From positions 64,681-84,124 of the forward strand of contig MLAK01000672.1 in the NCBI GenBank assembly GCA_001839685.1: DNA of 19,444 nt, read 5' to 3'. The stretch comes from Tritrichomonas foetus. Taxonomy: Eukaryota; Parabasalia; Tritrichomonadida; Tritrichomonadidae. This document shows, in pieces, positions 1 to 7,718 of this stretch. Below the pieces are notes generated by a model. That model was not told the origin of the DNA. It worked only from the letters and a program-made list of their open reading frames with translations, and did no database searches. How positions within the stretch are numbered: position 1 is the first letter of the stretch; each line of letters begins with the position of its first letter. The position numbers and the translations under genes were made by a program.

Positions 1-108
1 AAAGAATCAAAATTAGATAAAGAATCAAAATTAGATAAAGAATCTAAATCGGAAAAAGAAAATGAAATCAAATCAGACAAAGAATCTAAATCAGATAAAG
101 ACAAATTC
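1..108 (+). repeat. 18-bp tandem repeat coding for KESKLD-type hexapeptides
   Basis: Two identical 18-bp units (aaagaatcaaaattagat) fill 1-36. Degenerate units follow and encode KESKSE, a longer variant, KESKSD and KDK. The array begins at the window edge, so its full copy number cannot be seen. All changes keep the reading frame. Confidence 0.85.
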
Positions 109-2292
109 AATAAAGCTCAACAACCACTCAATGAAAAGCAATCTGAAGAAAAAGGCTCCGAACATTCTGCTACATCAGAACATGAAAACGAACATATATC
201 AAATAATTCTCAACAAGAACAACCACATCGTCGCAGGAAGAAGCATCATCACCGCGAAAGTCAACAGGCACAAAATTCATTTGCCGAAGGCCAAGCTGAC
301 TTAACATCAATTAGCCAAGTCAAAAATGACAATAAAGGAATCAAAGAAGATGATTCTAGTAACATACCTAATTCTGAAGAAAACCCCGAAATATCTGAAA
401 ATGGAGTGAACCAACTAAATGAGCTACAAAACAACCGAATGGATTCATCACCAAACTCCCAAAAAAGGAGAAAGAAGCATCGCCATCATAAAGGAGCAGA
501 TCAAACAAATGGAAATTATGTCAATGAAAACGGAAATAATTCATTTCCACCAGAATCACCGAATACCTTACCTTCTACAGATTTTGAACAAAGTATGAAT
601 CAAATGACAAATAAATTATTAGGTGACCCTGAAGAAATTCCTTCTAAAATAAGTACCAATGAAATAGAGAACCAAACAGAAAAGTTGAGTCAACAAAACA
701 CAGAATTCAAACCTCCAGTCGAAGATATCAATCCAATTAATGTTAATTCATCATTACCAAACGAAAATAAAAGCGAAGATTCATCTGCCAACTCTGTAAA
801 CAACCATGGACATCGAAGGAGGAAGAAACATCACAGTAAAAAAGAAGTTCATGAAAACGAAAATGTTTTAATTGAAAGAAATGATTTCACAATTTCTGAG
901 CAAACTCCAGATAAAAAAGAAGGAAACTCAAATGAAAAAGAAAAAGTTATTCAAAGCGATTCAAATGAAACTAAAAATGATAAATCTGAAGTTACTCAAA
1001 CTTTAACTCAAGAAACAAATCAAATGAATCATATTACTGAGATCACTAGAATTAATGAAATAAATGTCATTAATGATTTGAACCAAGAAGTTAACTCTAG
1101 TACATCTATTCAGACCAAAACAAACTCTAAATCCGATCTAAATAAAGACATTTATTCCACATTGTTAATCAAAGACGAATCAACAGAAATTAAGAAAGAA
1201 TTATCAGAAGTCGAAAATGAATCAACAGAAGTCAAAAATGAATCAACAAAAGTCAATGACGAATCAACAGAAATCAAAAAAGAATTATCAGAAGTCAAAA
1301 ATGAATCAACAAAAGTCAAAAATGAATCAGCAGAAGTTAAGGAAGAATCAACAAAAGTTAAGGAAGAGTCAGTGGAAGTTAAAGAAGAATCAACAGAAAT
1401 TAAAGCCAAAAGAACTCAAAACTCTTCAAACACGAATATGAAGAGCAAAGAAGAAAGTAAAACTTCCAAAATTACAAATTCACAAAAACAAACAGAATAC
1501 AGTGATGATAAATCAGCAGAAAATGAACAACATTCTAGAAAGAGGAAAAGGCGCCATGCTCATCATCACAATTCCAACAATCAACAAGAGCTTCAACTCA
1601 CTCCAAAGAAAAGCCACAAACATGAAAATAGAATCTCTGTAAGCCAACACAAATTCTTTAAGGAATATCAACCAGCAGAAATTTCCAAGAAAACGAAAAA
1701 TCCAAAGAATTATACAATTGATTTCCATGTAGATCTTGATGTAATGCCACAAGATGATTTTGATTTTAATTCACAAAGTGATGTTTCTCTTGCTTTTCGA
1801 ACACCAAGAAATAAACACACTATTCAACGCAACACTGTATATTCACAACCTTCATCAGCGCTTCCATCACAAAGGAGAAGAACCCCAATGATTGATTTTG
1901 AAAGTCTTCGACATGACTATAATGGTTTAACAACAACGTCACGTGGAAGACGTTCACTTGTTCAAGAGATTTCCACAGTTGTAGAAACCTTTAGAAATTC
2001 TCCAAAAGTCAATGAAGAAGATATGTCTCTTGTTCCTGATGATACAAGATCAATGACCCAAATGAGAATGATGATGCTTGAAAATGATGATATTAATATT
2101 GAACCGCGAACTCCAATGTCTGTTCATGGAATGTATCAAATGAATCACATGAATAGACTTCTCGGCAATTCAAATTCAAATCCTGGTTCTGCTGCAGTGT
2201 CAAGGATGTCTGTGAGGACCTTACCACGACCAGAAACAGGCGAAGAGGAAGAAGAAGGAGAGTCACCTTCAAGAAATGTTAGATTTTTGTAA
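1..2292 (+). CDS. Low-complexity repeat protein, 5' end outside the window
   Basis: The frame is open from base 1 to the TAA at 2290-2292, so 763 residues are visible and the true start lies to the left. A GTG at 406 is only an internal valine codon. I do not recognise a family. The protein is rich in Glu, Lys, Ser and Asn and looks disordered. In order it shows hexapeptides of the KESKLD type (1-36 and degenerate after), four basic/His motifs (visible residues about 76, 154, 271 and 513), a heptapeptide array (393-469), and a less repetitive C-terminal part after about residue 560. That part holds three Arg-Thr-Pro motifs (RTPRNK, RRTPMID, PRTPMSV) and ends with an acidic run followed by SRNVRFL. 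The basic motifs could act as nuclear or nucleic-acid targeting signals and the RTP sites as kinase targets; both are inference. AATAAA lies shortly after the stop. Confidence 0.85.
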   Translation, partial: KESKLDKESKLDKESKSEKENEIKSDKESKSDKDKFNKAQQPLNEKQSEEKGSEHSATSEHENEHISNNSQQEQPHRRRKKHHHRESQQAQNSFAEGQADLTSISQVKNDNKGIKEDDSSNIPNSEENPEISENGVNQLNELQNNRMDSSPNSQKRRKKHRHHKGADQTNGNYVNENGNNSFPPESPNTLPSTDFEQSMNQMTNKLLGDPEEIPSKISTNEIENQTEKLSQQNTEFKPPVEDINPINVNSSLPNENKSEDSSANSVNNHGHRRRKKHHSKKEVHENENVLIERNDFTISEQTPDKKEGNSNEKEKVIQSDSNETKNDKSEVTQTLTQETNQMNHITEITRINEINVINDLNQEVNSSTSIQTKTNSKSDLNKDIYSTLLIKDESTEIKKELSEVENESTEVKNESTKVNDESTEIKKELSEVKNESTKVKNESAEVKEESTKVKEESVEVKEESTEIKAKRTQNSSNTNMKSKEESKTSKITNSQKQTEYSDDKSAENEQHSRKRKRRHAHHHNSNNQQELQLTPKKSHKHENRISVSQHKFFKEYQPAEISKKTKNPKNYTIDFHVDLDVMPQDDFDFNSQSDVSLAFRTPRNKHTIQRNTVYSQPSSALPSQRRRTPMIDFESLRHDYNGLTTTSRGRRSLVQEISTVVETFRNSPKVNEEDMSLVPDDTRSMTQMRMMMLENDDINIEPRTPMSVHGMYQMNHMNRLLGNSNSNPGSAAVSRMSVRTLPRPETGEEEEEGESPSRNVRFL
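226..1569 (+). repeat. Four dispersed copies of a basic/histidine motif
   Basis: The same kind of motif recurs in one reading frame: HRRRKKHHHR (from 226), QKRRKKHRHHK (from 460), HRRRKKHHSKK (from 811) and RKRKRRHAHHH (from 1537). Each follows an acidic Ser/Asn/Glu/Gln-rich stretch. The first three are 78 and 117 codons apart, both multiples of 39, which hints at a decayed longer repeat unit. The fourth is 242 codons further on, with the heptapeptide array in between. A nuclear-localisation-like or metal/nucleic-acid-binding role is possible but unproven. Confidence 0.75.
1177..1407 (+). repeat. 21-bp tandem array, 11 heptapeptide units
   Basis: Eleven consecutive 21-bp units encode ESTEVKN-like heptapeptides (ESTEIKK, ELSEVEN, ESTEVKN, ESTKVND, ESTEIKK, ELSEVKN, ESTKVKN, ESAEVKE, ESTKVKE, ESVEVKE, ESTEIKA). 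Units 1-2 and 5-6 are nearly the same pair, suggesting duplication of an 84-bp block. Because of the periodicity, another forward frame and an antisense frame are also open here. They are by-products of the repeat. Only one hydrophobic position per heptad is conserved, so a stable coiled coil is not assured. Confidence 0.9.
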
Positions 2293-2922
2293 TCCAATAA
2301 AATTGTTATATATTTTGTATTATTAGCCATTCATTTCTTTAATTAATATACTTCTGACCAAACAATGAGAATTATACAATTTTGTGAACAACATAGTTTA
2401 CTATAGAAAAGTTATAAAACATGTTTTTCTCAGTAATTTCATATCACTTAGGAAAGATTCTGGTAAAGCTATGAAGAATGTGTTTTTTAGAATCAAGCTG
2501 TTAATTAGGAAACTTTCTAAAGAGTCTTTTTGTTGTGTCTCTTGTACACAGAGCCATTATCTATTTTTTGGTTCCTGTGGTATTGCTGTTTAGTAATTAT
2601 TATTTCATCATTCTCAATAGGATGACAAGTCCTGAATACCTTTCTTTCAAAAATATATTGTCTCTAAAGTATCCAAGAAAAATTGCTTATCAAAACATTT
2701 TGGTCTTGAAATTCTTTGTTCCATTTTTCATTTTTGGATATCTGTAGAAATAATTCAATCATAACGAAATATAATTCTCATTGATAATTTTAAAGTCAAC
2801 ATATTAAACCCACATCACATTTGTGCTCCAAAAAACAATTCAGAAAAAAAATTCCAAATAAATCTGATCAAAATTACTACAAACTATACTATTATCACTT
2901 TTATAACAATTTTTTTTTTCTT
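2293..2922. other. Convergent intergenic region, no gene recognised
   Basis: This is the 3'-to-3' gap between the repeat-protein gene and the maspardin-like gene. It contains AATAAA just after the first gene and a poly-T run at about 2911-2920, which is a poly-A run just past the stop of the minus-strand gene. Two overlapping short open frames (2384-2593 and 2535-2747) have no recognisable domain and a composition typical of AT-rich DNA. I see no supported gene. Confidence 0.6.
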
Positions 2923-3717
2923 TCAGTATTCTTCCTCTTCCTCTTCATGATCAATTTCATCATCAACTTCATCTTTGGTGATCCACTTTTCGAGGTGATG
3001 CTTGATGAAAACTAGGAGTTTGTCTGGAGCAGCGAGATGCGGGTGATTTCCACCTGTTGAAAGAAGTGCCACCTTTTGACTGGTATTTATGACTCTATGT
3101 GGTACTGCACCATCGTTCAATTTGAATGCCCAGTCAAGTGATTGAATGATAAGTATTGAATTTTGAGGCATTTCTGGAATGGGCGCACTTGGAGCATTTG
3201 ATCTCATTTTCAAACGAGCAGAAATTATTTGTGATGGGATGTTTTCAAGTAAATCGGCAATAAAAACGCATGATTCCTTCAAATTTTTAGGAACTTGATT
3301 GATGCATAACTCATCAACTAAAACCGCTTTCCCAGTCAATTTTGAGAATAACCCACTCGACTTTTTGAATACTTGAGTAGAAAGAAAACTAGAAACAAGT
3401 GTAATTGATTTAATAATCGCCGAAAGCTGCTGATACGACGCAATGTGAAGTGAAAGGAAACCGCCAAATCCAAAACCAATCAAATGAACTTTCCCTATCA
3501 ATAATTTCGCTGTAAACAAGTCAAATCCATTCAAAAATTCGTGGATATTTTCATATGCTGGAATGCTGACAATGACAACTCTGTAATTGGACGCCATTAA
3601 GTCGGACGCAACCAGGTACATTGAATTTGTGTCTTCGGCGATACTGGGAATGAGAATAATGGCCTCATCTCTGGATATTCGGCCGCCTTGTCTGAAATAC
3701 CAAACGACGTTGTTCAT
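2923..3717 (-). CDS. Maspardin-like (SPG21 family) alpha/beta-hydrolase-fold protein
   Basis: The first ATG in frame gives 264 residues, but the homologous sequence clearly continues upstream (see 3718-3900), so this is a minimal extent. Similarity to maspardin covers the YRVVIVSIPAYENIHEFLNGF region (about 45-65), the KVHLIGFGFGGFLSLHIA region (76-93) and TGGNHPHL near the C terminus. In hydrolases the elbow reads G-x-S-x-G; here it is GFGFGG, with Gly83 where the nucleophilic Ser should be, so catalysis is unlikely. Maspardin in animals binds aldehyde dehydrogenase ALDH16A1 and sits on endosomal/Golgi membranes; a trafficking or scaffold role here is inference. The C terminus is a very acidic tail ending in six Glu and a Tyr. 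The family call is firm; the exact 5' structure is not. Confidence 0.85.
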   Translation of the reverse strand: MNNVVWYFRQGGRISRDEAIILIPSIAEDTNSMYLVASDLMASNYRVVIVSIPAYENIHEFLNGFDLFTAKLLIGKVHLIGFGFGGFLSLHIASYQQLSAIIKSITLVSSFLSTQVFKKSSGLFSKLTGKAVLVDELCINQVPKNLKESCVFIADLLENIPSQIISARLKMRSNAPSAPIPEMPQNSILIIQSLDWAFKLNDGAVPHRVINTSQKVALLSTGGNHPHLAAPDKLLVFIKHHLEKWITKDEVDDEIDHEEEEEEY

Positions 3718-3900
3718 ATTGTCAGTAAATTCTTGGACAGGAGCCGCGCATGAAAACTTGATGAATTCAGGCGAAGAAACGGAAAGACGAGTAGTTTGAG
3801 TTATTTTGGGATATGATAATCATAAGGTGAAATATAAAGGTCAAATAAAATTCTATTCATAAATGTCCATGTAAAATCTTACCTCAATTTTTGCTTTCAT
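3718..3900 (-). other. Candidate 5' part of the maspardin-like gene: start unresolved
   Basis: Reading upstream from the ATG at 3717, the same frame stays open to a TGA at 3820-3822 but has no ATG. Its last part reads SVSSPEFIKFSCAAPVQEF, which matches the N terminus of maspardins (pattern V-S-x-P-[DE]-[FY]-x-x-F, then P-[VL]). Two explanations can be drawn. In the first, ATG at 3900 gives MKAKIE followed by GTAAGA, a possible donor; joining to VSSPEF would give a good family N terminus, but there is no AG acceptor between about 3854 and 3759. In the second, ATG at 3823, just after an initiator-like TCACCT, is in the +1 frame and would need a one-base shift. I cannot decide from sequence. Confidence 0.55.
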
Positions 3901-4154
3901 ACGTCAACAATAACTGTTTTTCATGGTTTAATTCATGAACATAACAATTTAATCACATTATGAATCTAGTTTTGGCCATTGAAATTTAATCGAATAATTC
4001 AATGAAATTTCATTCTGTGAACATAAAATAAAAAATTAGATTTTCACATTCGAAAAAATAAAAAATAAACAATCTATTGAAAATATTGAATAAAGTTTTA
4101 AAGCTTTCTTTTATTTAATATAAAAATACAATTTTTTTCTTTTCCCAAAAAAAA
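3901..4154. other. AT-rich spacer between two minus-strand genes
   Basis: With the uncertain segment above, this makes about 430 bp without an assigned gene. It holds A/T runs, including a long T/A stretch at 4120-4154 just past the stop of the PG-rich repeat gene. No RNA gene or clear motif was seen. Confidence 0.5.
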
Positions 4155-4853
4155 TTAGATGATGCAAATATCATCGTTTGCTCGTGCCTTCATTGAATAC
4201 CTTGGTCCACCAAGTGTTGAGCCCAAATTTCTGTAGCCAGGAGTAGATTCACGATCCTTAGGGTTGTGCCTTCCCTTTATTCCATACTTTGGTGCCGATG
4301 GAATAACTTTTTCATAGCGCGGCTTGTAGGCAGCAGGTCCAGGTGAGTCTGTGTTTTGATATCTGAAGTCATGGGATCCTTTAATTCTGACTCCGTGGGC
4401 GGTCGATGGTTCTGTTCGTGTGGAATACTTTCCCGGCCCTGGCCCGGGAGTTTCATCTGGATTTCTTCGCCTTCCGAGCGCTGTTGATGCGGATCGTCTC
4501 GATGACGATGATTTTGACGATCGGGTATTGAAAACGGGAGGGCTTATTCCGACCTTTCGTGCATCGCTTCCAAAAGCTGGCGGCACGTAGGAGGGCCCTG
4601 GCGTGACATAGCTTGCGCGCGTTTCAGTCCGGCTATGCATGTTGATTTTTGTGGTGTTACCTACCGTTGATGGAAGATTGTAATAAGGCGCTTTGTTTGT
4701 GTCAGTTGGAAGTTCGTGTCGACCTTTCATTTTGATTGGCGCTGTTTGGCCCTTAAATTTTGGACGGGTGTTGTATTTGCCTGGCCCAGGTGTTCCATTT
4801 TTCATTGAGCTGGGAATATGAGCAATACACTCTCCACGATCCCAAGGTTCCAT
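4155..4853 (-). CDS. Sperm-tail PG-rich repeat (STPGR/ODF3-CIMAP-like) protein
   Basis: The 232-residue protein is built of proline-glycine repeats: TPGPGKY (21-27), APYYNLPSTVG (55-65), TPGPSYVPP (84-92), TPGPGPGKY (135-143), SPGPAAYKPR (170-179) and STPGYRNLGSTLGG (203-216). Repeats are separated by I/M-K-G-R/S-H segments (near 42, 157 and 193) and a Ser/Arg-rich linker (111-125). This is the layout of STPGR proteins (ODF3/SHIPPO family), which associate with axonemal microtubules, several of them inside the lumen. A role in the flagella or other stable microtubules of the cell is inferred. The gene is visibly more GC-rich than its flanks, mostly because of Pro/Gly/Arg codons. The ATG at 4853 is the first plausible start and gives a full-length small family member. 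Confidence 0.88.
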   Translation of the reverse strand: MEPWDRGECIAHIPSSMKNGTPGPGKYNTRPKFKGQTAPIKMKGRHELPTDTNKAPYYNLPSTVGNTTKINMHSRTETRASYVTPGPSYVPPAFGSDARKVGISPPVFNTRSSKSSSSRRSASTALGRRRNPDETPGPGPGKYSTRTEPSTAHGVRIKGSHDFRYQNTDSPGPAAYKPRYEKVIPSAPKYGIKGRHNPKDRESTPGYRNLGSTLGGPRYSMKARANDDICII

Positions 4854-5178
4854 TTATTTTTATGTTGAGATGAGGAAATTTGTTCGTTATTTCGGCGAAA
4901 AATTTTATGGGCCATATATCCATACAAAAGTTCTCACAATTTTGAGAATCGATATTATTTTTTGAGGAAATTGATTTCAATCATCTGTCGGTTTTTTCAG
5001 ATGCACTTTTTTAATATTCAGCCATTTACACATTGAATTAATCTCCAGTTATTACTTGAGTAACTCAAGAAAAGGGAAGAAAAAGAGTATATAACATATG
5101 AATGATTTATAGATATATATCTTTACATAACAAAAAAATATGGAATTCCTTTCCAAGTCTCCAAAAAAACAGAAAAGT
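4854..5178. other. Intergenic spacer upstream of the PG-rich repeat gene
   Basis: This 325-bp gap lies between two minus-strand genes. Near the PG-rich gene start the minus strand reads CTCATCTCAACATAAAAATAA before the ATG; the TCATCT resembles a parabasalid initiator only weakly. Nothing else was recognised. Confidence 0.45.
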
Positions 5179-6645
5179 TCATTCGATAATTTCAATAGTA
5201 CTATAGGTTACATTATTTCCCGATAGAACATCATTGACCTGTTTCATTTTATCATCTTTGTTATTATTGTCCACAAATTTTATTTGCATATCAACACAAC
5301 TGATATTTCCGGAATTCCACACATTTGCTTTCAAAATTACCGCTAAATTGCTAATTCTTGACAAGATTTTTTCTTTTGACTCCTTCTCTAATTCAAGCAT
5401 CAAAACAGAAATAACACTTTTTATAAGTGGAATAGTGGAATAAAAAATGGATATGGATATTAGAAATGAGCAGATTGGATCACATATATAAATATTGAAT
5501 TTCGAAATACAAATCGATGAAATAATAACAGCCACTGATCCAAGGGTGTCAACTAAAATATGCAAATTAATAGATTTCATAAAAGTGTTTTCTTTATCAC
5601 CAGTATCTGTGAAAAATAAACCAACTAAATTTACTAAGAAGCCTAAGACAGATACAATTATTAGATTCTCTTCACCAATCTTTGGTGGCTTCAAAAGTCG
5701 TTGGATAGATTCAGAAAGTAAATTGAAGGAAATAAAGAAAAGAAGAATCGTGTTTGCAAAAGTGCAAACACTTTCAATTTGTTTTAATCCAAAAGGAAAT
5801 GATAAAAATTGACCCTCTAGAATGTGACCATTATGTGAAAGAATTGATGCCAAAGATGAGAAAAACAGGGAAGTGTTATCACACATCATATGAAATGCAT
5901 CGGAAATCATTCCAAGAGAATTTGTTGAAAATCCAACATAAAATTCGGCAAACATAAAAATGAAATTAATTGTGAAAAATGAGAGTAATCGTTTGGCTTC
6001 GTTAGAAAATTGAAGTTTAGGTATTGGTTTAATTTGGATATCAATAATTGTCAAAACAATGAAGAAAATTGTTGATAATTTGATTCTTTCTCCTAAATAA
6101 AGTTGAATAGTTATACAAAAAAGCAAGGTTGGAATATTCCATTGAATATGAAAGTTCTTGGATTTATCAAAAGGGAAAAGAACTCCAAGTAATGCAGAAA
6201 AACACATAACTGCAATAGTAAAAAGTGTCCGAATAGTGGTGATGTGATGAAATAAACAAAAGAAAAGTCCAACAAATGCCAAATTGTTTTTTCTTCGAGA
6301 TTCTATTGAAAATTCATATTGAATATCTTTACAGAAAATTAAAATAAAGCATCTGTGCAAAAAAGTAAGCTGTTTGCTGGATATTGTCAAAAAAATAATG
6401 AAAAGTGACGAAAACGGAATCAAAAAATTTAATGGAGTAAAATTCATTTTTGAAAAAAGTGACCAAATCAGGAGTGAGATAAAACATGTCGAAAGGAAAG
6501 ATGGAATTATTTTTGATAAAATTGAATGGAGGAACAAACCACAAACTAGGATAACAGTCGGAAATTCGCGGGTTTTCTTTCTTATTTTTTTGTTTAAAGT
6601 GTCTCGATAGGCAACTGAAATTACATGTGGAAGGGATTTTGGCAT
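5179..6645 (-). CDS. Cation diffusion facilitator, ZnT5/ZnT7/Msc2-like zinc transporter
   Basis: I start at the ATG at 6645 (MPKSLPHV, 488 residues); a TTG two codons upstream is not needed. Residues about 1-205 are an N-terminal extension with several hydrophobic segments, as in ZnT5 and yeast Msc2. Residues 216-430 form the CDF core. SLGMISDAFHMMCD (243-256) carries His252 and Asp256, and LHILVD (361-366) carries His362 and Asp366, the four ligands of the transport zinc site. SFPFGLKQIE, KPPKIGEEN and ICDPICSFL are further family signatures. The family moves zinc from cytosol into secretory compartments, usually in exchange for protons. The loop between membrane segments 4 and 5 is short (about residues 346-358) and lacks the His-rich stretch common in ZnT5/7. 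The C-terminal cytosolic domain is about 70 residues. Confidence 0.88.
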   Translation of the reverse strand: MPKSLPHVISVAYRDTLNKKIRKKTREFPTVILVCGLFLHSILSKIIPSFLSTCFISLLIWSLFSKMNFTPLNFLIPFSSLFIIFLTISSKQLTFLHRCFILIFCKDIQYEFSIESRRKNNLAFVGLFFCLFHHITTIRTLFTIAVMCFSALLGVLFPFDKSKNFHIQWNIPTLLFCITIQLYLGERIKLSTIFFIVLTIIDIQIKPIPKLQFSNEAKRLLSFFTINFIFMFAEFYVGFSTNSLGMISDAFHMMCDNTSLFFSSLASILSHNGHILEGQFLSFPFGLKQIESVCTFANTILLFFISFNLLSESIQRLLKPPKIGEENLIIVSVLGFLVNLVGLFFTDTGDKENTFMKSINLHILVDTLGSVAVIISSICISKFNIYICDPICSFLISISIFYSTIPLIKSVISVLMLELEKESKEKILSRISNLAVILKANVWNSGNISCVDMQIKFVDNNNKDDKMKQVNDVLSGNNVTYSTIEIIE

Positions 6646-6951
6646 TATCAAATAAACGGTCGCTAGATTTTCACATTTCTGGAAACTTCAATGACGAAAT
6701 CTTCTACAATTTTTAAAATTAAACATGAAAAATCAGATAATCAAACTATGTGAAGCTCACATTGTGAGTCTTTACTTAATAAAGTACAATTCCTATTGGC
6801 TAAACCAAAATGAAACGTTGGAATCCCAAAATTTCCAGAATTTCAAATTCACTTAAAAGAACAAATTTGGTCATGAATATATTCTCAAGCAAATACAATA
6901 TAGAAAATCAGAAATCACATATTTACCAATCACTTTGGAAACTTTATCAGT

Positions 6952-7008
6952 ATGATATGTTCTATATAATATGATATGTTCTATATAATATGATATGTTC
7001 TATATGAT
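6952..7008. repeat. 19-bp tandem repeat, three copies
   Basis: The unit atgatatgttctatataat occurs at 6952-6970 and 6971-6989, and a third copy at 6990-7008 differs by one base. It is directly adjacent to the possible gene remains and about 300 bp upstream of the transporter start. Confidence 0.9.
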
Positions 7009-7010
7009 AT

Positions 7011-7500
7011 CATTTTCAGAGAAAAATGTACTGCTAGTACTTGAGGGAATTTTGATTAATGGATTAATACCACCCGCTGGATTAATATCATATTTAGCTT
7101 GTAAGTCAGGTGAACAATTACTGTCACCTATTCAAAAACTTTTTCTGGTAATATTTGCGAAAGTAATTGATATTCTGAGGGAATGAAGATATGAAAACTG
7201 TTCTTGTTGTGAATTTTCTCCGAATTGTATATCCTCTTTCTAAACAACCTGGTAAAATATTAGACTGCAGCAATGTAAAAATCAATATTCACGCCATGCC
7301 TCAAAGATGCATCTATAATTTGCCATCTGACTCCATTGTTATGTTAATTATTATGATAATTGTTCAGCCGTAGTTTCCAATCAAATACAACTGAAAGATG
7401 TTAATTATAAAGGAATTACACTAAATTTTCCTAAATCGGTTGATGATCATAAAATTAACAGGTACTCAAACCTCAAAGCTAAGAAAAAAGAGGAAACAAT
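7011..7500 (+). other. Possible decayed coding sequence, family not recognised
   Basis: Open stretches in different forward frames follow one another: one to the TGA at about 7184, one from 7191 to 7373, and one from about 7345 to the TAA near 7510, the last with a protein-like run (KDVNYKGITLNFPKSVDDHK). Shifts between frames and a stop soon after suggest a broken gene, but I cannot name a parent family and chance frames in AT-rich DNA are an alternative. Confidence 0.25.
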
Positions 7501-7718
7501 GATTGAATAATATTCCTATTTAGGAGTAATTGAGAATTAATCGCCATTTAATGATTGAAACAACTAATATTTTGAGATTAGATCTTATAATCAATAACAA
7601 AAAATAAAAATAAAATTTAATAAAAAGTATAAATAAATAAAATAATATAAAATAAAGAATCAAAATGAATCTTGATTAGACAATACTTTATTAAAAAATA
7701 TAACATATAACATAATCT

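Larger units (their letters stand above)
6646..7718. other. Long AT-rich intergenic region with repeat and possible gene remains
   Basis: About 1.07 kb separate the transporter start from the Rho GEF stop. It holds a 19-bp tandem repeat (6952-7008), a stretch of broken open frames (7011-7500), and an extremely A-rich block made of AAT/AAAT words at about 7590-7665 next to the 3' end of the Rho GEF. No intact gene or RNA gene was seen. Confidence 0.65.

Noticed and set aside
406..408. GTG as a start for the left-edge gene
   Set aside because: The same frame is open to base 1 with the same repeat character, so this is an internal Val codon.
1152..1441. Open frames antisense to, and in another forward frame of, the heptapeptide array
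   Set aside because: They follow automatically from a 21-bp periodicity without stops; the 763-residue forward frame explains the region.
2543..2553. Intron-acceptor-like string tgtacacagag
   Set aside because: No CTAAC branch motif adjacent, no matching donor, and no gene to be spliced.
2384..2747. Two short overlapping forward open frames
   Set aside because: No domain, no start context, low-complexity AT-rich composition, and they lie in a gap between convergent gene ends.
4431..4450. GC-rich near-palindrome in the PG-rich repeat gene
   Set aside because: It is produced by consecutive Pro-Gly codons inside the coding sequence.
7590..7665. Very A-rich block as a possible retroposon tail
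   Set aside because: No retroelement coding sequence or target duplication is visible beside it, and it lies at the 3' flank of the Rho GEF where such composition is common.
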